NCBI RefSeq assembly: GCF_016306625.1
Contig: NZ_JACOII010000020.1
Coordinates: forward strand, 156,413 to 220,412
DNA from: Xenorhabdus lircayensis
GTDB lineage: Bacteria > Pseudomonadota > Gammaproteobacteria > Enterobacterales > Enterobacteriaceae
DNA: 64,000 nt
Reading direction: 5' to 3'
Part shown: positions 25,131 to 35,445 of the stretch, one piece after another
Position numbering within the stretch: the stretch's first letter is position 1
Layout: every line of letters starts with the position of its first letter
Translations under genes and position numbers: made by a program
Notes under the pieces: generated by a model
The model's input: the letters and a program-made list of their open reading frames with translations, nothing else
Database searches by the model: none
What the model was told of the DNA's origin: nothing

Positions 25131-26315
25131 ATTTTCATCCCGTTCCAGTGTCTCCATATAATCCGCATACCATTGCAGCATTTCCCTGCGACCCTCCAGA
25201 TATTGGGCGTGATTGTAAGTTCCCCGGATACTGTTCTTATCAACATGAGCAAGCTGAGTTTCAATCCAGGCAGTGTTATAGCCTTGTTCATGCAAAATTG
25301 TGCTCATGGTATGGCAGAATCCGTGACCTGTAAGCCTCTCCCTTTGTATCCCAAAAACTCTATTACCTGATTGATACTTTCTTTACTTATCGGTTTACTG
25401 CGATTATTCCGGCCAATAAACACCAATGGATAATCACCTGTAATCAATTTCAATTCCTCAAGCAATACAACATATTGCTGAGATAATGGAACGATATGAG
25501 GCTGTCTCATTTTCATAATATGCTCAGGGACTTCCCAAATAGCATTATCAAGATCGATATCTTCCCATTTCGCATAACGTAATTCTTACGTTCTGACTCC
25601 CGTAAGCATAATAATTCGTGTTGCTGTTTTTGTGATTACACTGCCTGTATAAGCAGATAACTCTTTCAGGAAAAAAAAGTAATTCCTGTGCGGTCAAAAA
25701 AGGGAAGTGCTGCTTTTTAGGTGAAGCCAGTACACTGGCAAGATCGGGGGCAGGGTTATATTCCGCACGTCCAGTAACAATGGCATATTTAAAAACCTCG
25801 CCACAACGCTGACGAACTTTCCGCATTTTCTCCAATGCACCTCTGGCCTCCAATTTTTTCAGCACTTCAAGTCATTCCAAAGGCTTTATTTCTGATATGG
25901 GACGATGACCGATATAAGGAAAAATATCCTTTTCAAAGGTATCAATAATTTCATCACGATAACGTAATGACCATCTGTCAGCTTTGGATTTATGCCACTC
26001 TCTCGTGATAGCTTCGAATGTATTGTTTAGTTTGTGTTGGCTGGCTAATTTCTTCTGCTTTTTATCAATATTTGGATCTTATCCCTCTGCAATCAACTTA
26101 TTAGCTTCCTCGCGTTTCTTTCTTGCCTCAGCCAGAGAAGTATCAGGATAAACACCCAATGCAAGCAGCTTCTCTTTGTGATTAATTCGGTACTTCAATC
26201 GCCAATATTTTGAACCACTTTGCTTAACCAACAGATACAAACCGCCACCATCAGACAACTTATAGTCTTTTTCCTTTGGCTTACAGGTATCCACTTGACG
26301 GGCGGTTAATTTCAT
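25130..26315 (-). pseudogene. P4-type tyrosine integrase, broken, next to selC
   Basis: The start MKLTARQVDTCKPKEKDYKL and DGGGLYLLVKQSGSKYWRLK is the DUF4102 arm-binding domain. An in-frame TAA at 26079 follows LIAEG; the same frame goes on to KKLEARGALEKMRKVRQRCG and YNPAPDLASVLASPKKQHF, then shifts within AQELLFF. Later pieces give HIMKMRQPHIVPLSQQYVVL, GHGFCHT (the HxxR box with Cys for Arg) and AHVDKNSIRGTYNHAQYL with the catalytic tyrosine. After YMETLERDEN the frame runs straight into the primase Toprim domain, so a deletion fused the two genes. It reads away from selC, as in P4-like islands. Confidence 0.88.
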
Positions 26316-26417
26316 TTGGGGGTATCTCTTTTAGAGGGTACATTTTATACTCCCCAGTTGAGAGTGGATTGCAATAGATTAAGTTAGACCACTCAAGACT
26401 TGATAACTATTTAATGT

Positions 26418-26449
26418 ATTGAAATTGATTATTTTTATTGAAAACAAAA
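26418..26449. repeat. Right direct repeat flanking the selC island
   Basis: 32 bp matching 16730-16761 with one mismatch, between the integrase remnant and the 3' end of selC. Together the two repeats bracket about 9.7 kb. Confidence 0.7.
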
Positions 26450-26468
26450 AACGGTACTGGACAAATTA

Positions 26469-26563
26469 TGGCGGAAGATCACAGGAGTCGAACCTGCCGG
26501 GAGCCGCTGGCGGCCCCATCTGGATTTGAAGCCCAGCCGCCCCACCGGGGACGATGATCTTCC
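26469..26563 (-). tRNA. selC: tRNA-Sec (selenocysteine, anticodon TCA)
   Basis: A 95-nt tRNA gene including an encoded CCA. The acceptor arms GGAAGATC / GATCTTCC pair exactly, the T arm is GGTTCGACTCC, and the anticodon loop CTTCAAA holds TCA. The long variable arm (GGGGCCGCCAGCGGCTCCC) and extended acceptor stem are typical of tRNA-Sec and nearly match E. coli selC. It inserts selenocysteine at UGA, for example in formate dehydrogenase. selC is a classic integration site, and the broken integrase adjoins its 3' end. Confidence 0.97.
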
Positions 26564-26790
26564 ATTAAGAAAATTGATGAGGAGCAGGGATTATAGCGTG
26601 TCTCCCGAAACATCTAAACTCATTCGTCACTTCACAGATATCTGATATAAAAAGAACCGGATTACTCGCATAAAAGTGCAGCATTAGCATTGAACTCACG
26701 ATATCTTACCCCCATCTATCGTCAACAACCCCATGGGATATATAGGGCTGGTTTCAGCGTATACCCAACTACACATATAAGGCGCTCATT

Positions 26791-28833
26791 ATGACTAATC
26801 CGTTACTGACATCTTCTGCATTGCCTAAGTTCTCTGCAATTGAACCAAAACATGTCGTGCCTGCTGTGAAAGAGACGTTAGCCAACTACCGTCAAGTAAT
26901 TGAGAAGGTTTTATCCGAAAATACCGCCTTTACTTGGGATAATCTGTGCCAGCCAATTTCCGAAGAGAAAGATAAACTTTCCCGCGTATGGTCGCCTGTC
27001 AGTCACCTGAATGCCGTCAAGAATAGTCCAGAACTTCGCGAAGTCTATGAGCAAAGCCTGCCCCTGCTCTCTGAATTTGATACTTGGCTGGGACAACACA
27101 AGGGGTTATATCAAGCATATAAGTCACTGAAAGCGAGCGAAGGCTTCAAAACGCTTCCCCAACCGCAGCGTAAGGTTATTGAAGATACTTTGCGTGATTT
27201 TGAATTGACCGGCATTGGCTTGCCAGAAGAAAAGCAGAAACGTTACGGTGAAATTACTGCCCGTTTATCTGAACTTGGCGCTAAGTTCGGCAATAATGTG
27301 CTGGATGCCACAATGGGATGGACCAAGCTGATTACCGATGAGTGCGATCTGGCGGGTCTGCCTGAAAGTGCCAAAGCCGCAGCCAAGGCCGCTGCCGAAG
27401 CCAAAGGGCAGGACGGATGGTTGCTGACGCTGAATGCGCCAAGTTATCTGCCTGTCATGACTTATGCCGATGATTCTGAATTGCGCGAGGAAATGTATTA
27501 CGCCTATACGACCCGTGCGTCCGATCAAGGGCCAAATACCGGGAAGTGGGATAATAGTGAAATCATGGCAGAAATACTCGCATTGCGTCATGAACTCGCT
27601 CAATTGCTGGGGTTCAAGAACTATGCGGAAAACTCCCTCGCCACCAAAATGGCTAAAACACCTCAGCAAGTGCTCGATTTCCTGAACGATCTGACCAAAC
27701 GCGCCCATCAGCAAGGTGAGGATGAGTTGGATGAACTCGCCAATTTTGCAGAATCACACTACTGGGTTGATGAGCTGGAAGCGTGGGATCTGGCGTATTA
27801 TAGCGAGAAGCAAAAACAGCACGATTTCTCCATCAATGATGAAGAACTGCGTCCTTACTTCCCTGAACAACGTGCGCTGGAAGGGCTGTTTGAAGTCGTT
27901 CGCCGCATTTATGGTATCACTGCCAAAGAACGCCACGGTGTGGATACATGGCATCCCGATGTCCGTTTCTTTGAATTGTATGATGATAAGCTGGTATTGC
28001 GCGGCAGTTTCTATTTGGATCTCTATGCCCGCGAGCATAAACGTGGCGGTGCATGGATGAACAGTTATGTCGGCAGAATGCGTCACGCTTCTGGCGAATT
28101 ACAAAATCCTGTCACTTATCTGACTTGTAACTTCAACAAGCCAGTCGGTGATCAGCCAGCCCTGTTCACGCACAATGAAGTGACAACGCTGTTCCATGAG
28201 TTTGGACACGGGCTGCACCATATGCTGACCCAGATCGATACTCTGGATGTTGCGGGCATCAATGGCGTACCGTGGGATGCTGTGGAGTGTCCAAGCCAGT
28301 TTATGGAGAATTGGTGCTGGGAGCCAGAAGCGCTCGCGTTTATCTCTGGTCACTATCAGACTAACGAACCTCTACCAAAAGAAATGCTGGATAATATGCT
28401 GGCCGCCAAAAATTATCAGGCGGCGATGCATATCCTGCGTCAGCTTGAGTTTGGTGTGTTCGATTTCCGTCTGCATGCGGAATATGATCCAGCCAAAGGG
28501 GCGCAAATTCTGGAAACGCTGCAATCAGTGAAAAAACAAGTTGCTGTTGTACCCTCACCTGATTGGGGACGTTTCCCGAATTCCTTTAGCCATATCTTCA
28601 ATGGTGGTTATGGGGCAGGTTATTACAGTTATCTATGGGCGGATGTTCTGGCAGCAGATGCGTATTCTCGCTTCTCGGAAGAGGGAATTTTCAATCGCAC
28701 AACCGGCCAGTCATTCCTCGACAATATTTTGTCCCGTGGCGGCTCAGAAGATCCAATGACACTGTTTGTCCGCTTCCGTGGCCGTGAACCAAAACTGGAT
28801 GCTATGCTGAAAAGCTACGGCATCGGTGGATAA
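26791..28833 (+). CDS. prlC: Oligopeptidase A (M3 metallopeptidase)
   Basis: 680 residues, the same length as E. coli PrlC/OpdA. The zinc motif is in TLFHEFGHGLHHML, with the downstream Glu in VECPSQFMENW. Cytoplasmic enzyme that clears signal peptides and other oligopeptides. It starts MTNPLLTSSALPKFSAIEPK; AAGG is 7-10 nt upstream. It is followed after 6 nt by rsmJ, the normal enterobacterial pair, so both are co-transcribed. Confidence 0.97.
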   Translation: MTNPLLTSSALPKFSAIEPKHVVPAVKETLANYRQVIEKVLSENTAFTWDNLCQPISEEKDKLSRVWSPVSHLNAVKNSPELREVYEQSLPLLSEFDTWLGQHKGLYQAYKSLKASEGFKTLPQPQRKVIEDTLRDFELTGIGLPEEKQKRYGEITARLSELGAKFGNNVLDATMGWTKLITDECDLAGLPESAKAAAKAAAEAKGQDGWLLTLNAPSYLPVMTYADDSELREEMYYAYTTRASDQGPNTGKWDNSEIMAEILALRHELAQLLGFKNYAENSLATKMAKTPQQVLDFLNDLTKRAHQQGEDELDELANFAESHYWVDELEAWDLAYYSEKQKQHDFSINDEELRPYFPEQRALEGLFEVVRRIYGITAKERHGVDTWHPDVRFFELYDDKLVLRGSFYLDLYAREHKRGGAWMNSYVGRMRHASGELQNPVTYLTCNFNKPVGDQPALFTHNEVTTLFHEFGHGLHHMLTQIDTLDVAGINGVPWDAVECPSQFMENWCWEPEALAFISGHYQTNEPLPKEMLDNMLAAKNYQAAMHILRQLEFGVFDFRLHAEYDPAKGAQILETLQSVKKQVAVVPSPDWGRFPNSFSHIFNGGYGAGYYSYLWADVLAADAYSRFSEEGIFNRTTGQSFLDNILSRGGSEDPMTLFVRFRGREPKLDAMLKSYGIGG

Positions 28834-28839
28834 TAACTT

Positions 28840-29583
28840 GTGAAGATTTGTTTGATTTGTGAAGAAGGCGCTGATAGCAGCGCCTTATCGTTATTGGCTG
28901 AACGCTGGAATCTGGTTCACGATGAAGATTCAGTCATGGCTCTGGTACTCACTCCCGAACGGCTGGAATTGCGCAAGCGCGATGAACCAAAGTTGGGGGG
29001 AATTTATGTCGATTTTGTTGTCGGAACAATGGCACACCGTCGTCGCTTTGGTGGCGGTCGGGGCGAAGCGGTCGCTAAGGCTATAGGTATCAAGAAAGAT
29101 TATTTACCCACGGTCGTGGACGCCACCGCAGGATTGGGGCGCGATGCCTTTGTGCTGGCTTGCATTGGTTGTCAGGTCAGAATGCTGGAACGTCACCCCG
29201 TGGTAGCCGCATTGCTGGATGATGGTCTACAGCGTGGCTATCAGGATGAAGAGATCGGCAGCTGGCTGAAAGAACGCATGACGCTGATCCATGCCTCAAG
29301 CACTACAGCATTGACGGATATTACGCCACCACCGGATGTGGTTTATCTTGATCCGATGTATCCGCATAAACAAAAAAGTGCTCTGGTCAAAAAAGAGATG
29401 CGCGTCTTCCAAGCGCTGGTAGGGGCTGATGAGGATGCGGACAGTTTGCTGGAACCTGCCCGTGCGCTGGCAAAACGTCGGGTTGTGGTGAAACGGCCGG
29501 ATTATGCAGAACCACTGGCGGGCGTTAAAGCCTCTGCCGCAATTACAACCAAAAACCACCGTTTCGATATTTATCCCTGCTAG
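28840..29583 (+). CDS. rsmJ: 16S rRNA m2G1516 methyltransferase
   Basis: 247 residues with a GTG start at 28840. SAM-binding motif [16 protein letters not shown] and the N6/N2-methylase-type motif [20 protein letters not shown]. It modifies G1516 of 16S rRNA in the small subunit. E. coli RsmJ (YhiQ) has the same length, motifs and neighbour prlC. An early in-frame alternative start is not needed. Confidence 0.95.
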   Translation: MKICLICEEGADSSALSLLAERWNLVHDEDSVMALVLTPERLELRKRDEPKLGGIYVDFVVGTMAHRRRFGGGRGEAVAKAIGIKKDYLPTVVDATAGLGRDAFVLACIGCQVRMLERHPVVAALLDDGLQRGYQDEEIGSWLKERMTLIHASSTTALTDITPPPDVVYLDPMYPHKQKSALVKKEMRVFQALVGADEDADSLLEPARALAKRRVVVKRPDYAEPLAGVKASAAITTKNHRFDIYPC

Positions 29584-29597
29584 CCGAGGTTTTTATT

Positions 29598-29622
29598 AAC
29601 CCCATGTTCACGTGGGGTTTTA
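29598..29622. terminator. Bidirectional terminator between rsmJ and gdhA
   Basis: Stem AACCCCA / TGGGGTT with an 8-nt loop and flanking T-rich and A-rich sequence, between convergent genes. Confidence 0.75.
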
Positions 29623-29629
29623 TACCTAA

Positions 29630-30973
29630 CTACACAATCCCCTGCGATAATATCGCATCCGCCACTTTGACAAAACCAGCAATATTCGCACCTTGCACGT
29701 AATTGGTCTGTTTGCTCTCTCCTCCATATTCTACGCAAGCGTGATGGATATCGAGCATGATGTGATGTAAGCGAATATCCACTTTCTCCGCTTTCCAACT
29801 CAAACGCGCTGCGTTCTGTGCCATCTCCAGACCCGACGTTGCCACGCCGCCCGCATTGGCGGCTTTGCCCGGTGCAAACAAGACTCCCGCTTCAAGGAAA
29901 GCGTCAGTAGCAGGGATCGTCGCGGGCATGTTTGCCCCTTCCGCAACAGCCTTCACGCCATTTTTAATCAACGTTTTCGCTGCTTCCAGATCCAGCTCAT
30001 TCTGGGTCGCACAAGGCAGTGCGATATCCACTGGGATTGACCACGGATCTTGGCCTTTAAGGAAGGTTAATCCACGCTCTTTGGCATACTCTTCTACACG
30101 ACCATAACGCTGATTTTTGATCTCTTCAAGATGAGCCAGTTTTTCCGGCGTAAAACCTTCTTCATCCAAGACTGTACCGCCCGAATCCGAGGCCGTAACA
30201 ACTTTCGCACCCAGTTCCATACACTTTTCGATGGTATATTGGGCAACGTTTCCTGCGCCAGACACAGAGACCCGCATTCCCTCTAGCCCCATACCGTGGC
30301 GTTTTAGCATCTCATGGGTGAAATAAACCAGCCCATACCCAGTGGCTTCAGGCCGGATCAGGCTTCCACCAAAAGAGAGCCCCTTGCCTGTGAAAACGCA
30401 CGCCGTATTGTTGGACAACTTCTTCATCATGCCCGCCATAAAGCCAACTTCACGCCCCCCCACGCCAATATCTCCGGCTGGTACATCGGTATCTGGCCCC
30501 AAATGACGGTAAAGTTCGGTCATCAATGCCTGACAGAAACGCATGACTTCACCGTGGCTTTTTCCTTTGGGATCGAAATCAGATCCCCCTTTTCCGCCGC
30601 CCATTGGCAGCGTTGTCAACGCATTCTTCAATGTTTGTTCAAAGCCCAAAAATTTCAGGATAGAAAGGTTAACAGAAGGGTGGAAACGCATCCCACCTTT
30701 GAATGGCCCAATAGCAGAATTGAACTGCACTCGCCACGCGCGGTTAACCTGTACTTTGCCTTGATCATCCACCCAGCAAACGCGGAATTGGATGACTCTT
30801 TCCGGTTCTACCAGACGCTCCAACAATCCTTGCTCACGATATTGCGGGTTTTGTTCAAGAAAAGGCCAGAGAGAGGTCAACACTTCTCGTACTGCCTGTA
30901 AATATTCCGGTTGATGTTGATTTTGGTACTGAATTGAATCGAGAAATGAGACTAAAGATGATGAAACATTCAT
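29630..30973 (-). CDS. gdhA: NADP-specific glutamate dehydrogenase
   Basis: 447 residues, as in E. coli, and closely alike throughout: FKGGMRFHPSVNLSILKFLG, TTLPMGGGKGGSDFDPKGKS (catalytic lysine region), VSVSGAGNVAQYTIEKCMEL (NADP-binding Rossmann loop) and FAPGKAANAGGVATSGLEMA. It makes glutamate from 2-oxoglutarate and ammonium; hexameric and cytoplasmic. Single gene, convergent with rsmJ. Confidence 0.98.
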   Translation of the reverse strand: MNVSSSLVSFLDSIQYQNQHQPEYLQAVREVLTSLWPFLEQNPQYREQGLLERLVEPERVIQFRVCWVDDQGKVQVNRAWRVQFNSAIGPFKGGMRFHPSVNLSILKFLGFEQTLKNALTTLPMGGGKGGSDFDPKGKSHGEVMRFCQALMTELYRHLGPDTDVPAGDIGVGGREVGFMAGMMKKLSNNTACVFTGKGLSFGGSLIRPEATGYGLVYFTHEMLKRHGMGLEGMRVSVSGAGNVAQYTIEKCMELGAKVVTASDSGGTVLDEEGFTPEKLAHLEEIKNQRYGRVEEYAKERGLTFLKGQDPWSIPVDIALPCATQNELDLEAAKTLIKNGVKAVAEGANMPATIPATDAFLEAGVLFAPGKAANAGGVATSGLEMAQNAARLSWKAEKVDIRLHHIMLDIHHACVEYGGESKQTNYVQGANIAGFVKVADAILSQGIV

Positions 30974-31176
30974 TTAGGGCTTCCTTTTTGTCATTCAGAA
31001 GTGATGACCCCCAGCCATTTTCCATATTATTTTTTTGTCGAAAATGTGAGGTAATTACGGTTTGCTTTCTGAATATAGCACTATTTTATGCTTAAATTTC
31101 AACAACTATTTTTTATAGGCTTCCTTAAAAATATCTTTGACAATTTCTAAAACAGTTTCATCATCTTTTCTATGGG

Positions 31177-31208
31177 CAAAAAAATCGCCCGCATAAGCAG
31201 GCGATTTT
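31177..31208 (-). terminator. Terminator of uspA
   Basis: Stem AAAATCGCC / GGCGATTTT followed on the minus strand by a T-run. About 25 nt after the uspA stop. Confidence 0.85.
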
Positions 31209-31232
31209 ATAGAATAAAATTTCAACCGAAGA

Positions 31233-31664
31233 TTATTCTTCATCACGCAAAGGTACGATTAACATATCAACATGAACGGTGTTGATAAGCTGACGGGCTG
31301 AAGACATCAACTTGCTCCAAAAATCCTGATGGTGGCCACACACGACCAAATCCATATCGTATTGCTTAATAGCATCAACAAGGACTTGCCCTAAATCACC
31401 ACTACCACTCAACGTTTCCTGAACGGGATAACCTGCGCTGGCAGACAGCTCTTTTAGGGAATTACGGGTTTCATCCGCGATACGCTCCTGCATATCGCCA
31501 AGATTAACGTCAATCAGGCCGGTATAAAGATCGGAGTAGTTAACATCAACATGGATCAGGGAAACTTTGGCATTGTACGGTTGCGCCATTGACACAGCTT
31601 TCTCCACCAAGACCTGACTTTCTGGAGATAAATCAACCGCAACAAGAATATGTTTGTAAGCCAT
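31233..31664 (-). CDS. uspA: Universal stress protein A
   Basis: 143 residues from the ATG at 31664 (AAGGAG upstream); the longer frame to 31745 has no ribosome site. It starts [20 protein letters not shown] and keeps the UspA fold, ending [17 protein letters not shown]. It lacks the complete G-2x-G-9x-G-S/T ATP motif, as E. coli UspA does. Cytoplasmic dimer induced in stationary phase and stress. Divergent from uspB. Confidence 0.96.
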   Translation of the reverse strand: MAYKHILVAVDLSPESQVLVEKAVSMAQPYNAKVSLIHVDVNYSDLYTGLIDVNLGDMQERIADETRNSLKELSASAGYPVQETLSGSGDLGQVLVDAIKQYDMDLVVCGHHQDFWSKLMSSARQLINTVHVDMLIVPLRDEE

Positions 31665-32026
31665 AAGAACTCCTTCCATAACGTCGATTAAATGGATTGG
31701 CAGCACTAAACGCCATGATTCGATGTTTATACTATAACTGCTCAAGGCATCTTTTGAGTGTTGTTTTGATCACAACTTGTTGTTTTAATTCCTTAACTAA
31801 CTGAAAACTTAGATCCCACCCCAAAAAACGCAACATTTCTAGAGAGTTGCTTACAATGACTTCTCTCAACCATAAATAAACAAGCCCCTAATTTTCACTT
31901 GTCCATAAATACGCGAATGACTGTATTTCTGTCTAAAATTTAATATAGTTATTATTCAAATTAGAATTTTTTCGATTGATTTCTTTTTTCTGACAGCTTT
32001 TGCTGCCACGATCAGTAGGGGGAAGT
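31665..32026. other. Divergent promoter region of uspA and uspB
   Basis: About 360 bp, AT-rich, no gene. In E. coli uspA uses sigma-70 and uspB uses sigma-S; I do not assign exact promoter boxes here. Confidence 0.5.
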
Positions 32027-32356
32027 ATGTCCAATACTATTGCACTCTTTTGGGCAGTTTGCCTTATCTGCATGATTAACATGATGCGCTACTTTTCTTC
32101 GCTCCGTGTACTTCTGTCCATCTTGCGCCAGTCAGACCCAATGCTATATCAAGCCGTTGATGGAAATGGTTTTTTTACAACTAATGGTCAAATTGGTAAA
32201 CAGATTCGGTTGGTGCGCTATATCAATTCACAAAGTTATATCAATCATCACGACCCCGATGTCATCTTGTTGTGCGAAAGGCTGAGGAAGCAATTTATAC
32301 TGACGGAAATGTTGTGTGGAGCCGTTGTGCTATGTCTGGTAGCACTCGTAATTTAA
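32027..32356 (+). CDS. uspB: Universal stress protein B
   Basis: 109 residues from the ATG at 32027 (GGGGGAAGT upstream). Two membrane segments, [20 protein letters not shown] at the N-terminus and [14 protein letters not shown] at the end, with a soluble middle holding [19 protein letters not shown]. Inner-membrane protein linked to stationary phase and ethanol tolerance in E. coli. Gene order uspA-uspB-pitA is conserved. Confidence 0.94.
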   Translation: MSNTIALFWAVCLICMINMMRYFSSLRVLLSILRQSDPMLYQAVDGNGFFTTNGQIGKQIRLVRYINSQSYINHHDPDVILLCERLRKQFILTEMLCGAVVLCLVALVI

Positions 32357-32405
32357 CGTGACGTGAATTTGAGAAATGAGCGTGAATAGAAAACAGGTGA
32401 GAATA

Positions 32406-32447
32406 AAAAAGGGTTGGCTTGCAAAAATGCAATAGCCAACCCTTTTT
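32406..32447. terminator. Bidirectional terminator between uspB and pitA
   Basis: Stem AAAAAGGGTTGGCT / AGCCAACCCTTTTT with a 14-nt loop that can itself pair (TGCA...TGCA), between convergent genes. Confidence 0.92.
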
Positions 32448-32458
32448 CTAAGATGTCA

Positions 32459-33949
32459 TTAGATCAGTTTCAGGGCAATCCAGTACAGGATGCCTGACAA
32501 TCCAATTGAAATAGGCAGCGTCAAAACCCACGCCAGCATGATATTTTTGATGGTCTTGCTTTGAACACCACCACCATCAACCAGCATCGTACCTGCTACC
32601 GCAGAAGAGAGTACCTGTGTCGTGGACACTGGCATACCCGTATAACTGGCAACACCAATGGAAACCGCAGCCGTAACCTGAGCAGAAACGCCTTGGGCAT
32701 AGGTCATGCCTTTTTTGCCAATCTTCTCACCGATGGTAACAGCAACACGCTTCCAACCTACCATTGTACCCAGAGACAGGGCGAGTGCCACTGCAATGAT
32801 GATCCACAACGGTGCATATTCCACGGTATTCAACAGATCTTTACGCAGTTTATTCAGGAAACGAGTATCTTCAAGACTGGTTTCTGGCAATTTAGCCACT
32901 GCACCAGCCGTGTCAGCAATGCACATCAGCATACGACGCATGTTGTTACGTTGATCTGGTGTCAATTCGCTGAAATTCTGGATATTCCCCAGCATGTTTT
33001 CAGTCTTGTTCAGAACCACCAGCGCTCGTGAGCTATCGCAATGGAACGTCATATCCAGCGAATCTTTCACGGAAGAGACGGCCGGAGTCAGTTCAATCGC
33101 ATGAGTCAATGCCGGACTATGCTGTTCATAATACTGCTGCAAATGGACAACGGCATCATGAGTACGAGCGATGTCATAACTGGTTGAGTTCATATTGACG
33201 ACGAAGCCGGCTGGCGCAACACCAATCAGAACCAACATGATCAAACCGATACCTTTCTGGCCATCGTTTGCTCCGTGGGAGAAACTCACGCCAACAGCAG
33301 AAAGAATCAGGGCAGTACGTGTCCAGAATGGAGGTTTACGTTTACCATCCTGTTTTTCACGTTCGGCAGGTGTCATGTGGATACGGCGACGTTTTTTCGT
33401 ACCGCTCCAATAGCGGCGCAGTAAAAACACCATCGCTCCGGCAATCACCAGACCAACAAGAGGAGACAGGATCAAGGACATGAAAATCTGTATCATCTTC
33501 GGAATATTCAACGCATCAACCACCGAAGTACTGGTCACTATCGCATTGGTCAGGCCGATGCCGATAATAGAGCCAATCAACGTATGTGAACTAGATGCTG
33601 GAATGCCGAAATACCACGTGCCTAAATTCCAGATAATCGCCGCCAGCAGCATGGAAAAAACCATAGCCAAACCGTGAGCCGAACTGACATTTAGTAGAAG
33701 ATCCGTAGGCAGTAGATGCACAATCGCGTAAGCGACACTTAATCCACCAAGGAGAACACCAAAAAAGTTAAAAACCCCTGCCATGACAACGGCAAACTGC
33801 GAACGCATCGCCCGGGTATAAATAACAGTTGCTACTGCGTTTGCGGTATCATGAAACCCATTGATGGCTTCATAGAAAAGCACAAACAACAGAGCAAGCA
33901 CTAACATAAGGCCGGTATAAAATTCCAGGCCAGTAAACAGATGTAGCAT
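32459..33949 (-). CDS. pitA: Low-affinity inorganic phosphate transporter PitA
   Basis: 496 residues, a PiT-family phosphate-metal:H+ symporter in the inner membrane. Both family signatures are present: [20 protein letters not shown] in the first half with [13 protein letters not shown], and [20 protein letters not shown] near the end. [16 protein letters not shown] is the loop motif. A long cytoplasmic loop sits in the middle (residues about 260-360). Convergent with uspB. Confidence 0.96.
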   Translation of the reverse strand: MLHLFTGLEFYTGLMLVLALLFVLFYEAINGFHDTANAVATVIYTRAMRSQFAVVMAGVFNFFGVLLGGLSVAYAIVHLLPTDLLLNVSSAHGLAMVFSMLLAAIIWNLGTWYFGIPASSSHTLIGSIIGIGLTNAIVTSTSVVDALNIPKMIQIFMSLILSPLVGLVIAGAMVFLLRRYWSGTKKRRRIHMTPAEREKQDGKRKPPFWTRTALILSAVGVSFSHGANDGQKGIGLIMLVLIGVAPAGFVVNMNSTSYDIARTHDAVVHLQQYYEQHSPALTHAIELTPAVSSVKDSLDMTFHCDSSRALVVLNKTENMLGNIQNFSELTPDQRNNMRRMLMCIADTAGAVAKLPETSLEDTRFLNKLRKDLLNTVEYAPLWIIIAVALALSLGTMVGWKRVAVTIGEKIGKKGMTYAQGVSAQVTAAVSIGVASYTGMPVSTTQVLSSAVAGTMLVDGGGVQSKTIKNIMLAWVLTLPISIGLSGILYWIALKLI

Positions 33950-34248
33950 AAACGTTAAGCCAGTTAGTAGGACATGAACGCGCGCATTATCAGTGACAAA
34001 CGTTAGCGGGAAAAGAGAAATATGCCCTTTTTTTGATTTAATGACAATAAAATAACATAAATCAATTCATATTTATCAATAATATCAAATGGTTATTTAA
34101 TTTTAATGTTTTGATATTTTTTTGACAAAAAATCACTTTTTACGGCAAAAAGTTAAACCAAATGCATATTTTTCTCTGTAGTTCGCAAGCAGTTCCTCCA
34201 CTACGCGGTAATTTCCTACAAAATAACTCGGCCAAAAGAGACAAACGA

Positions 34249-35445
34249 ATGGAAAAATTTGATGTAGTTGTTATTGGTGCTGGCGCGGCTGGCTTGTTTT
34301 GCGCTGCTCAGGCAGGGCAAGCCGGATTAAACGTTCTGGTACTGGATAATGGCAAAAAAGCAGGTCGCAAGATTTTGATGTCCGGTGGCGGGCGCTGCAA
34401 TTTTACCAACATGTATACCGAACCGATGGCATACCTTTCTGACAACCCCCATTTTTGTAAGTCAGCACTTGCTCGCTATACCCAATGGGATTTTATTGAC
34501 CTTATACAACGCCACGGTATCCCTTATCACGAAAAAACATTAGGTCAGCTTTTCTGTGACGACTCAGCCCAAAAAATTATAGACCTGCTTTTAAAAGAGT
34601 GCGAAACAGGCGGAGTTAATGTTCGGTTACGCAGTGAAGTCACCCATGTAGAAAAGAAAGAACAGGGTTTTATTATCAGCGCAGCGGGAAAGGAAGTAAG
34701 TACACACTCACTCGTTATTGCATCCGGTGGCCTATCGATGCCCGGATTGGGGGCTTCGCCTTTAGGCTATCGCATCGCAGAACAATTCGGACTGAATATC
34801 CTGCCTACACGTGCAGCCTTAGTGCCATTCACTCTACATAAGCAGCTATTGGAACAATTGCAAACGCTCTCGGGTGTCGCAGTTCCTTCCGTAGTAACCG
34901 CAAAAGATGGCACGGTATTCAGGGAAAACATTTTGTTCACCCATCGCGGTCTCTCTGGCCCCGCTATTTTGCAGATTTCGAGTTATTGGCAGTCTGGTGA
35001 GTATGTGAGTATTAACTTACTCCCTGACACAGATTTGGAGAGCTTTCTGGATCAAGAACGAGAATCTCATCCTAATCAGAGTTTGAAAAATGCGCTGGCT
35101 AAACTGCTCCCCAAACGTTTAATTGAATGTTTGCAGTCTCTTGGACAATTGCCGGAACTTTCCCTGAAACAGCTCAATCCGGCTCAGAAAAAAGATCTGA
35201 TCACCACCCTGCAATACTGGCAGGTACAACCAAACGGTACAGAAGGCTATCGCACGGCGGAAGTTACTCTTGGCGGAGTGGATACTAACGAACTCTCTTC
35301 AAAAACGATGGAATCCCATAAAGTAAAAGGGTTGTACTTTATTGGCGAAGTGGTCGATGTAACCGGCTGGCTCGGTGGGTATAACTTCCAGTGGGCGTGG
35401 AGTTCCGCATGGGCTTGTGCGCAGGCTTTGGCAAGCGGTGAATAA
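34249..35445 (+). CDS. yhiN: YhiN-family FAD-dependent oxidoreductase (HI0933-like)
   Basis: 398 residues from MEKFDVVVIGAGAAGLFCAA at 34249; the frame is open 29 codons upstream but without a ribosome site. The N-terminal FAD-binding motif is VVIGAGAAGLFCA, followed by SGGGRCNFTN, the family signature, and at the end YFIGEVVDVTGWLGGYNFQW. Flavoprotein of uncertain role (BaiN relatives reduce steroid double bonds). In enterobacteria it neighbours pitA, as here. Confidence 0.92.
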   Translation: MEKFDVVVIGAGAAGLFCAAQAGQAGLNVLVLDNGKKAGRKILMSGGGRCNFTNMYTEPMAYLSDNPHFCKSALARYTQWDFIDLIQRHGIPYHEKTLGQLFCDDSAQKIIDLLLKECETGGVNVRLRSEVTHVEKKEQGFIISAAGKEVSTHSLVIASGGLSMPGLGASPLGYRIAEQFGLNILPTRAALVPFTLHKQLLEQLQTLSGVAVPSVVTAKDGTVFRENILFTHRGLSGPAILQISSYWQSGEYVSINLLPDTDLESFLDQERESHPNQSLKNALAKLLPKRLIECLQSLGQLPELSLKQLNPAQKKDLITTLQYWQVQPNGTEGYRTAEVTLGGVDTNELSSKTMESHKVKGLYFIGEVVDVTGWLGGYNFQWAWSSAWACAQALASGE

